From Marseilla massiliensis (GTDB lineage Bacteria; Bacteroidota; Bacteroidia; Bacteroidales; Bacteroidaceae), in the NCBI RefSeq assembly GCF_016899955.1, contig NZ_JACJJL010000009.1, forward strand, positions 1 through 64,000: 64,000 bases of DNA. Direction: 5' to 3'. Positions 27,576 through 35,329 of this stretch are shown here, piece after piece. Made by a program: the position numbers and the translations under genes. The first letter of the stretch is position 1. Each line of letters begins with the position of its first letter. The notes under the pieces were generated by a model. That model was not told the DNA's origin, ran no database searches, and saw nothing but the letters and a program-made list of their open reading frames with translations.

Positions 27576-29378
27576 ATGCAAGACATCAGAAACATAGCAA
27601 TCATTGCCCACGTTGACCACGGAAAGACAACGCTGGTGGACAAGATGATGCTCGCCGGAAACCTGTTCCGCGACGGGCAAGACCTCAGCGGGCAAGTGCT
27701 CGACAGCAACGACTTGGAGCGCGAGAGGGGCATAACAATCCTCTCGAAAAACGTCTCCATCAATTGGAAAGGAACGAAGATAAACATCATAGATACCCCG
27801 GGCCACTCGGACTTCGGCGGCGAGGTGGAGCGCGTGTTGAACATGGCCGACGGCTGTCTGCTGCTCGTCGACGCCTTTGAGGGCCCTATGCCGCAGACGA
27901 GGTTTGTGCTGCAGAAGGCCCTGCAGATAGGGCTGAAGCCCATAGTGGTGGTAAACAAGGTCGACAAACCCAACTGCCGCCCCGAAGAGGTGTACGAGAT
28001 GGTGTTCGACCTGATGTTCTCGCTCAACGCCACCGAAGACCAGCTCGACTTCCCCGTGGTCTACGGCTCGGCCAAGAACGGCTGGATGGGCGAAGACTAC
28101 AAGGAGCCCACGGGCGACATCAACTACCTTCTGGACAAGATTGTCGAGGTTATCCCGGCGCCGAAGGTGATTGAGGGCACGCCGCAAATGCTCATCACGT
28201 CGCTCGACTACTCCAACTATACAGGCCGCATTGCCGTGGGGCGCGTGCACCGCGGTGTGTTGCGCGAGGGCATGAATGTCACCATAGCCCACCGCGACGG
28301 CTCCATGGAGAAGACGCGCATCAAGGAGCTGCACACGTTTGAGGGCATGGGCCATGTGAAGGCGCCCGAAGTGGCCAGCGGCGACATCTGCGCCATCATC
28401 GGCCTTGAGCGTTTCGAGATTGGAGACACCATCTGCGACTTCGAGAATCCCGACCCGCTGCCGCCCATAGCCATCGACGAGCCTACCATGAGCATGCTGT
28501 TCACCATCAACGACTCGCCGTTCTTCGGCAAGGAAGGCAAGTTTGTCACCAGCCGCCACATCAACGACCGCCTGCAGAAGGAGCTTGAGAAGAACCTCGC
28601 CCTGCGCGTGCGCCAGTTTGAGGACAGCACCGACAAGTGGATAGTGAGCGGGCGCGGAGTGCTGCACCTGTCGGTATTGATAGAGACCATGCGCCGCGAG
28701 GGCTACGAACTGCAGGTGGGCCAGCCACAGGTGATATACAAAGAGATTGACGGTGTGAAGTGTGAGCCCATCGAGGAGCTTACCATCAACGTGCCCGAAG
28801 AGTTTGCAAGCAAGATGATTGACATGGTTACCAGGCGCAAGGGTGAGATGACTTCGATGGAGAGCCAGGCCGACCGGGTGAACATCGAGTTCGACGTGCC
28901 GTCTAGGGGCATCATCGGCCTGCGCACCAACGTGCTCACTGCAAGCCAGGGCGAGGCCATCATGGCCCACAGGTTCAAGGAATACCAGCCTTACAAGGGC
29001 GACATCAGCCGCCGCATCAACGGCTCGATGATTGCCATGGAGACGGGCACCGCCTATGCTTACTCTATCGACAAGCTGCAAGACCGCGGCAAGTTCTTCA
29101 TCGACCCGGGCGAGGAGGTGTATGCCGGCGAGGTCGTAGGGGAGCACGTTCACGACAACGACCTCGTGGTGAACGTTACAAAGGCCAAGCAGCTGACGAA
29201 CACCCGGGCCAGCGGTTCCGACGACAAGGCGCGCATAATACCCCGCACCGTGCTCTCGCTCGAGGAGGCCTTGGAGTACATCAAGGAGGATGAGCTGGTA
29301 GAGGTAACGCCGAAGAGCATGCGCATGCGCAAGATAATACTCGACCACAACGAGCGCAAGAAGAGCCAGAAGTCGTAA
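27576..29378 (+). CDS. typA: Translational GTPase TypA/BipA
   Basis: Ribosome-binding GTPase of the EF-G group that helps 50S assembly and stress adaptation. The G1 motif is AHVDHGKTTL (from residue 11), the switch region has ERGITILSKN, and DTPGHSDFGGEVER and NKVDKPNCRP are G3 and G4. The C-terminal part has the TypA-specific GVLHLSVLIETMRREGYEL and SRGIIGLRTNVLTASQGEA. 600 residues is the normal length. It is a single-gene unit. The long open frame on the opposite strand (672 codons) is a composition effect, not a gene. Confidence 0.96.
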   Translation: MQDIRNIAIIAHVDHGKTTLVDKMMLAGNLFRDGQDLSGQVLDSNDLERERGITILSKNVSINWKGTKINIIDTPGHSDFGGEVERVLNMADGCLLLVDAFEGPMPQTRFVLQKALQIGLKPIVVVNKVDKPNCRPEEVYEMVFDLMFSLNATEDQLDFPVVYGSAKNGWMGEDYKEPTGDINYLLDKIVEVIPAPKVIEGTPQMLITSLDYSNYTGRIAVGRVHRGVLREGMNVTIAHRDGSMEKTRIKELHTFEGMGHVKAPEVASGDICAIIGLERFEIGDTICDFENPDPLPPIAIDEPTMSMLFTINDSPFFGKEGKFVTSRHINDRLQKELEKNLALRVRQFEDSTDKWIVSGRGVLHLSVLIETMRREGYELQVGQPQVIYKEIDGVKCEPIEELTINVPEEFASKMIDMVTRRKGEMTSMESQADRVNIEFDVPSRGIIGLRTNVLTASQGEAIMAHRFKEYQPYKGDISRRINGSMIAMETGTAYAYSIDKLQDRGKFFIDPGEEVYAGEVVGEHVHDNDLVVNVTKAKQLTNTRASGSDDKARIIPRTVLSLEEALEYIKEDELVEVTPKSMRMRKIILDHNERKKSQKS

Positions 29379-29410
29379 GGCTTTGGGCCAGGATATACGC
29401 AGCTGGATTG

Positions 29411-29430
29411 TTGCGGCACCGGTGCCGCAA
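29411..29430. repeat. 20-bp perfect palindrome after typA
   Basis: TTGCGGCACC (29411-29420) is followed directly by its exact reverse complement GGTGCCGCAA (29421-29430) with no loop. This fits a dimeric protein binding site better than an RNA hairpin. It lies 33 bp after the typA stop. Confidence 0.7.
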
Positions 29431-29440
29431 TGCGACAACA

Positions 29441-29502
29441 GGGCAAAGGCGGATTGGGGCATGGCTTGAGGCCGTGCGGCTCGGTCAGGCCTTTGCCCTT
29501 TT
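29441..29502 (+). terminator. Probable typA terminator
   Basis: GGGCAAAGGC (29441-29450) pairs with GCCTTTGCCC (29489-29498), followed by TTTTGCTT. The loop is long (38 nt), which lowers confidence. Confidence 0.55.
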
Positions 29503-29571
29503 GCTTGCCATACGGTGGCCTTGCATGGCAACGTCGGCTGTGTTGGAAATGTATGGCATTGTGTCGGAAAA

Positions 29572-29610
29572 CGCCGCCCGGCCATCCCCAACGGGGGTGG
29601 CCGGGCGGCG
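29572..29610 (-). terminator. Terminator after luxS
   Basis: CGCCGCCCGGCCA (29572-29584) pairs with TGGCCGGGCGGCG (29598-29610). On the minus strand TTTTCC follows. It lies 20 bp past the luxS stop. Confidence 0.75.
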
Positions 29611-29629
29611 CTGTTGTTGTGGTTGAGGC

Positions 29630-30109
29630 CTATTCAGGGTAGGCCATGTTCTTGTCCTTTATGCATTCGAGCACCTCTGTCAGGTATTTGCGGGCCTCCC
29701 ACCGGGCCATCGGCAGGTCGTGGAGCAGCCAGTTGCCGCAGTCTTTGGGCGCGGCGCCTGGCACGTCGCCCTCGTACGACGCAACAAAACCGAACGTACG
29801 GCGCATCAGGTCGACGATGTCGCGGCTCTCCAGGTCGCCTTTCACGAGCAGGTAGTTGCCCGTCAGGCATCCCATCGGCCCCCAATAGACTATACGGTCG
29901 CGCCATTCGGGGTCGTTCCTGAGGTATGTCGCGGCCAGATGCTCAATGGTATGCAGGGCGCCGGGGTGCATGGCGGGCTCCCGGTTGGGCTCTTTCATGC
30001 GTATGTCGAACGTGGTCACGGTCTCGCCGCCCACGTTGTCCTTGCGCGAAACGTATATGCCGCGCAGCAGGAGGTTGTGATTGATTGTGAAACTTGGTAT
30101 CTTGTCCAT
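29630..30109 (-). CDS. luxS: S-ribosylhomocysteine lyase LuxS
   Basis: Cleaves S-ribosylhomocysteine to homocysteine and the precursor of autoinducer-2. Starting at ATG 30109 gives MDKIPSFTINHNLL and 159 residues, the usual length. The iron/zinc site is HTIEH (His53, Glu56, His57) with Cys124 (KDCGNW), and the catalytic Cys81 lies in WGPMGCLTG. It follows the nucleosidase gene by 53 bp on the same strand, giving the two consecutive steps of SAH detoxification. The organism should therefore make AI-2; no receptor is visible here. Confidence 0.95.
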   Translation of the reverse strand: MDKIPSFTINHNLLLRGIYVSRKDNVGGETVTTFDIRMKEPNREPAMHPGALHTIEHLAATYLRNDPEWRDRIVYWGPMGCLTGNYLLVKGDLESRDIVDLMRRTFGFVASYEGDVPGAAPKDCGNWLLHDLPMARWEARKYLTEVLECIKDKNMAYPE

Positions 30110-30162
30110 CTCAATAACGTTTTGGTGTGGTTGTGCTGTCTGTTGTCTGTTGCTGCCGCAAG

Positions 30163-30849
30163 TCACGATATGCTTTCCAACAGGGCCCTTGTCACGTGGA
30201 AAGAGCTGTCGGCCATGCGCTCCCAGAAGTCGAAGTACTGGCTTGCCTTGTCGTCTTTGAGCGGTATGTCGCTTATTATCCGGAAGCTGATGAACGGCAC
30301 CCCGAACTGGTGGCAGGCCTGTGCTATGGCGGCAGACTCCATGTCTACGGCCATGGCTTCGGGGAAGTGGGCGACGATGGCGCGCATCTTGTCGCGCGAA
30401 TCGACAAACCAGTCGCCCGTGACGATGAGCCCCGGCGTTATCTTCGTGCCGCAGTCGATGGCCGAGGCCGCCCGCAGCAGGGCTTTGTCAGAGGCAAACC
30501 GAGGCGGCATGCCCATTATCTGGCCGTACTGCTGGTCGCTGCCGCAGTAGGCGTCGTGGTAGCACGACTCTGTTGCCACCACCACTTCCTGCACGTTGAG
30601 GGCCGTCGAGGCACCGCCGGCCACGCCCGTCGAGATGACCACGTCGGGGCTAAAGGCGTTCACCATGTCTGTCGTCCATATGGCGGCGTTCACTTTTCCG
30701 ATGCCGCACTGCACCATCACGACCTCGTTGCTGCCTATGGTGCCGGTGGTGTAAGTCTTGCCCCGCCGTGCCGTTTGCTTCACTTCGCCCAGCATCGAGC
30801 ACACCTGGGCGAACTCTTTGTCCATAGCTATGACTATGCCTATTCTCAT
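30163..30849 (-). CDS. mtnN: MTA/SAH nucleosidase
   Basis: Removes adenine from methylthioadenosine and S-adenosylhomocysteine, feeding LuxS. 228 residues. The N-terminus MRIGIVIAMDKEF holds the catalytic Glu12, followed by VVMVQCGIGKVNAA and STGVAGG. AVDMESAAIAQACHQFGVPF is the substrate-binding region, and FRIISDIPLKDDKA carries the catalytic Asp. A minus-strand TATCTTTG (30879-30872) supplies a promoter box 23-30 nt before the ATG, so the mtnN-luxS pair is one transcription unit. Confidence 0.94.
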   Translation of the reverse strand: MRIGIVIAMDKEFAQVCSMLGEVKQTARRGKTYTTGTIGSNEVVMVQCGIGKVNAAIWTTDMVNAFSPDVVISTGVAGGASTALNVQEVVVATESCYHDAYCGSDQQYGQIMGMPPRFASDKALLRAASAIDCGTKITPGLIVTGDWFVDSRDKMRAIVAHFPEAMAVDMESAAIAQACHQFGVPFISFRIISDIPLKDDKASQYFDFWERMADSSFHVTRALLESIS

Positions 30850-30871
30850 TTTGTGTCTTGATTTGATGGTG

Positions 30872-30879
30872 CAAAGATA
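30872..30879 (-). promoter_or_regulatory. -7 box of mtnN-luxS
   Basis: TATCTTTG on the minus strand, followed by CA, at a plausible distance from the mtnN ATG. Confidence 0.55.
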
Positions 30880-30927
30880 GCAAATAAATATGAATTATGT
30901 CTTTGAGGCCGATGTTATGCAATGCCA

Positions 30928-30961
30928 TTTGGTGCTTTTTGAATTAAAAAACGTATCTTTG
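30928..30961 (+). promoter_or_regulatory. Promoter of the YfhO-like gene
   Basis: TATCTTTG (30954-30961) is the -7 box. TTTG at 30928-30931 lies 22 nt upstream, near the published -33 spacing, and a second TTTG at 30938-30941 lies exactly 12 nt upstream. Confidence 0.55.
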
Positions 30962-31000
30962 CACCCGTGAATTGAACCAATAATAAAAACAATTATATAG

Positions 31001-33508
31001 ATGAAGACATTGAAACGATGCCTGCCCGATGTGTTGGCAGTGCTCTTGTTTGCGGTTCTTTCGTTCGCTTATTTCTTCCCGGCAGACACGGAAGGGCGCA
31101 TCCTTTACCAGCATGACGCCTCGGCCGGGCGCGGTTCCGGCCAGGAGATTGCCGATTATCGTGCCCGCACGGGCGAGACCCCACGGTGGACCAACACCCT
31201 TTTCTGCGGCATGCCCACCTACCAAATCGCCCCGTCGTACGACAGTTCGGGCATCCTCTCGACCGTCGAGACGGCCTACCACCTGTGGCTTCCCGACTAC
31301 GTATGGTATGTGTTTGCCTACCTGCTTGGCTTCTACATACTGCTGCGGGCCTTCAATTTCAGGCAGTCGCTGGCCGTGCTGGGCTCCATCGTATGGGCTT
31401 TCAGCAGTTACTTCTTCATAATCATAGCCGCAGGTCACATCTGGAAGGTGATGGCCCTGGCCTATCTGCCGCCGATGATTGCCGGTGTTGTGCTGGCCTA
31501 CAGGGGCAAGCTGTTGTGGGGTTTCATACTCACGGCCTTGTTTGCCGGCCTTGAGGTGCACGCCAACCATGTGCAGATGACATACTACTACCTGTTTATC
31601 ATCTTCTTCATGATAGTGGCTTTCCTCGTCGACGCCATACGGAAGCGCCGCATGGCGGCTTTCCTAAAGGCCACGGGTGTGTGTGCCGCCGCCGCCGTGC
31701 TGGGCATCTGCATGAACATCTCAAACCTTTACCACACGTGGGAATACTCGCATGAGTCGATGCGAGGCAAGAGCGAGCTGGTCAAGGAGCATACGGCCAA
31801 CCAGACAAGCAGCGGCCTCGACCGCGACTACATCACCCAGTGGAGCTACGGGGTGGGCGAGACGTGGACCCTGCTCGTGCCCAACGCCAAGGGCGGGGCA
31901 TCGGTGCCGCTGAGCCTCAACGAGACGGCCATGGAGCACGCCGACAACAACTACGTGCAGATATACCAGCAACTGGGGCAGTACTGGGGCGAGCAGCCCG
32001 GCACGAGCGGCCCGGTCTACGTGGGCGCCTTCGTGCTGATGCTGTTCATTCTCGGCCTGTTCATCGTCAAGGGGCCCATGAAGTGGGCCTTGCTTGCCTC
32101 GACCGTGCTCTCCGTGCTGCTGTCGTGGGGCCACAACTTCATGTGGTTCACCAACCTGTTCATAGACTATGTGCCCATGTACGCCAAGTTCCGCACGGTG
32201 GCCTCAATACTCGTCATTGCCGAGTTCACCATCCCGCTGCTGGCCATGCTGGCGCTGAAGAGGCTTGTCGACGAGCCCGAGTTGCTCACGAAGAAGATAA
32301 AGCTCGTCTACGTGAGCTTCGGCCTGACGGGCGGCATGGCCCTGCTGTTCGCGCTGATGCCGGGCCTTTTCTTCCCCGAATACGTCTCGTCGGCTGAGAT
32401 GCAGGCCATGTCGCAGATTCCCGCCGACCAGTTGCAGCCGCTGCTGGCCAACCTCACCGAGATGCGTAAGGCCATTTTCACTGCCGACTGCTGGCGGTCG
32501 TTCTGGATTGTGGTGGCCGGCACGCTGCTGTTGCTGCTCTTCAAGGCGCGCAAGCTTAAGGCTTCCTACATGGTCGGGGCCGTCACGGTGCTCTGCCTTA
32601 TTGACATGTGGCAGGTAAACAAGCGCTACCTGCACGACGATATGTTTGTCGACGCCAGCGTGCGCACCGCCCCGGTGGAGATGACGCAGACCGAGCAGCA
32701 GATACTTCAGGACAAGCAGCTCTACTACCGCGTGCTCAACCTTGCCACGAACACGTTCAACGAGAACGAGACATCGTATTACCTGAAGAGCGTAGGCGGC
32801 TACCACGCCGCCAAGCTGCGCCGTTACCAGGAGCTGATAGAGGCATACATCTCGCCCGAGATGCAGAAGCTGTTTGCTGCCGTGGCCGAGAATGCAGGCG
32901 ACATGACGCGAATCAACGGCGACAGCATATTCCCCGTGCTCAACATGCTCAACGCCAAGTACTTCATAATGCCGCTGCAGTCGGGGCAAACCGTGCCGCT
33001 GCTAAACCCCTATGCCTATGGCAATGCATGGTTTGTTGACAAGGTAAGCTATGTCGACAACGCCAACCAAGAGCTCGAAATGGTGGGTAAGGTAAGCCTG
33101 CGCCACGAGGCTGTGGCCGACAAGAAGTTTGCCGACTGCCTCGGGCAGAGCCAGACGCAAGACAGCACGAGCGTTGTCAGGCTCACCGCTTACGATGCCA
33201 CTAAGCTGACCTACGACGTCAATTCGTCGAAGGGCGGCGTAATAGTGTTCTCCGACATATATTACCCGGGCTGGACGGCCACTGTCGACGGTCAGGAGGT
33301 AGAGGTTGGGCGTGTCAACTACGTGCTGCGCGCCATCAACGTCAAGCCCGGCCGCCACACCGTCGAGCTGAAGTTCTTCCCCAGGTCGGTCGATGCCACC
33401 GAGACAATAGCCTATGCGGCCTACGCCATACTTGCCGTGGTGGTGCTTTTGCTTGTTTATCTCGAGTGGCGCAAGCGCCGCAAGGGCGGGCCGGCCGCAG
33501 AAGGATAA
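31001..33508 (+). CDS. YfhO-family membrane protein
   Basis: 835-residue integral membrane protein. About a dozen hydrophobic helices fill residues 10-540, with an extracytoplasmic domain of some 250 residues and a last helix near 800-820. The C-terminal segment DIYYPGWTATVDGQEVEVG followed by NYVLRAINVKPGRHTVELKF is the hallmark of YfhO proteins. These are thought to be lipid-linked-sugar glycosyltransferases of the GT-C type that modify envelope polymers; in Gram-positives YfhO acts on teichoic acids. Here the acceptor is unknown. It is a single-gene unit with its own promoter and a strong terminator. Confidence 0.88.
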   Translation: MKTLKRCLPDVLAVLLFAVLSFAYFFPADTEGRILYQHDASAGRGSGQEIADYRARTGETPRWTNTLFCGMPTYQIAPSYDSSGILSTVETAYHLWLPDYVWYVFAYLLGFYILLRAFNFRQSLAVLGSIVWAFSSYFFIIIAAGHIWKVMALAYLPPMIAGVVLAYRGKLLWGFILTALFAGLEVHANHVQMTYYYLFIIFFMIVAFLVDAIRKRRMAAFLKATGVCAAAAVLGICMNISNLYHTWEYSHESMRGKSELVKEHTANQTSSGLDRDYITQWSYGVGETWTLLVPNAKGGASVPLSLNETAMEHADNNYVQIYQQLGQYWGEQPGTSGPVYVGAFVLMLFILGLFIVKGPMKWALLASTVLSVLLSWGHNFMWFTNLFIDYVPMYAKFRTVASILVIAEFTIPLLAMLALKRLVDEPELLTKKIKLVYVSFGLTGGMALLFALMPGLFFPEYVSSAEMQAMSQIPADQLQPLLANLTEMRKAIFTADCWRSFWIVVAGTLLLLLFKARKLKASYMVGAVTVLCLIDMWQVNKRYLHDDMFVDASVRTAPVEMTQTEQQILQDKQLYYRVLNLATNTFNENETSYYLKSVGGYHAAKLRRYQELIEAYISPEMQKLFAAVAENAGDMTRINGDSIFPVLNMLNAKYFIMPLQSGQTVPLLNPYAYGNAWFVDKVSYVDNANQELEMVGKVSLRHEAVADKKFADCLGQSQTQDSTSVVRLTAYDATKLTYDVNSSKGGVIVFSDIYYPGWTATVDGQEVEVGRVNYVLRAINVKPGRHTVELKFFPRSVDATETIAYAAYAILAVVVLLLVYLEWRKRRKGGPAAEG

Positions 33509-33717
33509 GGCGGTTGTGACATATCGATGGCCGGATGGTTGTTGCCGGGCTGTTGCGCAAGGGCGCATGGCCGGCGGCGCCCATCCGGCCTCTTCGTTGC
33601 GTGCGGGCGTCGTTTATGCCGTATGGGCAGGGTCTGCCGTCCGTCAGTGGGCTTGCTAACGGGCGCCGGGCGGTTGCTGTCCGATTTCCCGACATTAGGT
33701 ATGCCGCCCTGCCGTAG

Positions 33718-33783
33718 ATGCCGTATGGTGTTGCAGCATGGGCCGTTTCAGGGTGCAAAAAGGGCCGTTCCGAAATGCGGAAC
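33718..33783 (+). repeat. Tandem array, 22-bp period, three units
   Basis: Units at 33718, 33740 and 33762 begin ATGCCGTATGGT, GGGCCGTTTCAG and GGGCCGTTCCGA, exactly 22 bp apart, each with TGC at unit positions 15-17. The last unit forms half of a terminator hairpin. Confidence 0.8.
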
Positions 33784-33793
33784 GGCCCTTTTT
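33757..33793. terminator. Bidirectional terminator
   Basis: AAAAAGGGCCGTTCCG (33757-33772) pairs perfectly with CGGAACGGCCCTTTTT (33778-33793) around AAATG. The A- and T-runs serve both the YfhO gene and the facing transporter gene. Confidence 0.9.
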
Positions 33794-33882
33794 GCGAGGC
33801 TATTCGGCCCTGCAGCCCAAGTGGCTGGCGCCCAGATGGTTGGCAGTGGGGCGCAGAGGGTAGGGCCGAAGGTAAAAAAATG

Positions 33883-35271
33883 CTACTCGGTGTGTGCTGT
33901 AGCCCGCGGCTTGCGCTTCTTTTCGCGCAGGTAAGCCCGTTGCCCGTAGACGGCCACGACCACGAAGCACACCAGCGGCACGGCAAACGACGTGTTGGTG
34001 GCAGGCAGTCCGGCCACGGTGAAGCCCGCGTCGATGAGTGCCGCCTGCAGCGGCGGGAACACCGAACCGCCCAGTATCGACATTATCAGGCCGGCCCCGC
34101 CAATCTTCACATTGTCGCCCAGGCCGCGCAGGGCTATGCCGTAGATGGTGGGGAACATGAGCGACATGCACCCGCTGACGGCCACGAGGCAGTAGAGTCC
34201 GCGCCGGTCGGTGAACAGGATGACGCCGCAGACGGCCACCACGGCCACCACGGCGAGCACCGTCAGCAGGCGCCCGGGACTGACGTACCTGAGGAACCAC
34301 GTGCATACAAAGCGGCTGCACGTGAACAGCACCAAGGCCGCTATGTTGAACTTCTGCGACAGTATCTCGGCCGCATGCTCCTCCATGCCCTCGCCCATGA
34401 GCACGTGGGTGCCGTATTGTATGATGAATGTCCAGCACATCACCTGTGCCCCGATGTAGAAAAACTGCGCCACCACGCCCTCGCGGTAGTTGCGCACGCG
34501 CGCCAGCTCAGCCAGCGAGGTGCGCAGGCTCTTGTCTGTGGGCGCGTCGCCGTCCTTGGGCATCTTGGTCAGGCGTATCAGTATGAGCAGCGCTATGACC
34601 ACGATGCCAATGAAGAGGTATGGCTGTATGAGCACGTCGAGGTCTTGCTCCTTCAGCATGTTGAACTCCTCGTCGGGCAGCGTCAGCCGTTCAGCCGTGG
34701 GCATGGGGTTCATCCGCGCCTGGACAAAGGCCATGGCAACATACATTCCGGCCAGTGCGCCTATCGGGTTGAACGCCTGCGCCATGTTGAGGCGCCGCGT
34801 TGCCGTCTCCTCGCTGCCCATGCAATAGATATAGGGGTTGCAGCTGGTTTCGAGAAACGACAGGCCGCACGTCATCACGAAGTAGGCCAGCAGGAACGGG
34901 GCGTACACCCCCATGGCCTTGGCCGGGAAGAACAGCAGTGCCCCGGCGGCATACAGCGACAGCCCCACGAGCACTCCGGCCTTGAACGAATACCGCCTTA
35001 TGAACATGGCGGCGGGGAACGCCATCACGAAATAGCCCAGGTAGAAAGCCACCTGCACCATTGCGCCCTCGGTGACGCTCATCCTGAATATCTTTGAGAA
35101 GGCCTTGACCATGGGGCTTGTCACGTCGTTGGCAAAGCCCCACAGGGCGAAGCAGGCTGTGATTGCCGCGAAAGGCAGCAGGAAACTGGCGCCGTTTTTG
35201 GTGAAAAGTCCGTCGGCCGGCCTTTTCGCGCCGTTGTCGTCTATGTTTGAGTAGTGTCTGTCAGTTTGCAT
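33883..35271 (-). CDS. FHS-family sugar:proton symporter (FucP-like)
   Basis: 462-residue major-facilitator permease with twelve predicted helices. The first helix region FAAITACFALWGFANDVTSP and the GLSFLETSCNPYIY segment are typical of the fucose/glucose/galactose (FHS) group. It follows a DUF2264 putative glycosidase by 58 bp on the same strand, so the pair probably releases and imports one sugar. The divergent fkp gene nearby makes L-fucose the leading guess. Glucose, galactose or N-acetylglucosamine transport cannot be excluded, because this group's specificity is hard to read from sequence. Confidence 0.85.
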   Translation of the reverse strand: MQTDRHYSNIDDNGAKRPADGLFTKNGASFLLPFAAITACFALWGFANDVTSPMVKAFSKIFRMSVTEGAMVQVAFYLGYFVMAFPAAMFIRRYSFKAGVLVGLSLYAAGALLFFPAKAMGVYAPFLLAYFVMTCGLSFLETSCNPYIYCMGSEETATRRLNMAQAFNPIGALAGMYVAMAFVQARMNPMPTAERLTLPDEEFNMLKEQDLDVLIQPYLFIGIVVIALLILIRLTKMPKDGDAPTDKSLRTSLAELARVRNYREGVVAQFFYIGAQVMCWTFIIQYGTHVLMGEGMEEHAAEILSQKFNIAALVLFTCSRFVCTWFLRYVSPGRLLTVLAVVAVVAVCGVILFTDRRGLYCLVAVSGCMSLMFPTIYGIALRGLGDNVKIGGAGLIMSILGGSVFPPLQAALIDAGFTVAGLPATNTSFAVPLVCFVVVAVYGQRAYLREKKRKPRATAHTE

Positions 35272-35329
35272 ATAAATAGATTCTTAAACGATGTAGCCGG
35301 CACGGGCGCTTGCCCATGCCGGCTGTCTG

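Larger units (their letters stand above)
33509..33882. other. Spacer between convergent YfhO and transporter genes
   Basis: No gene supported. It contains the repeat array at 33718-33783 and a bidirectional terminator built from its last unit. Confidence 0.6.

Noticed and set aside
27573..29591. 672-codon open frame on the minus strand across typA
   Set aside because: It mirrors the typA codon pattern; its composition (many His, Leu, Val, Arg) is that of an antisense frame in a GC-rich gene, and typA is certain.
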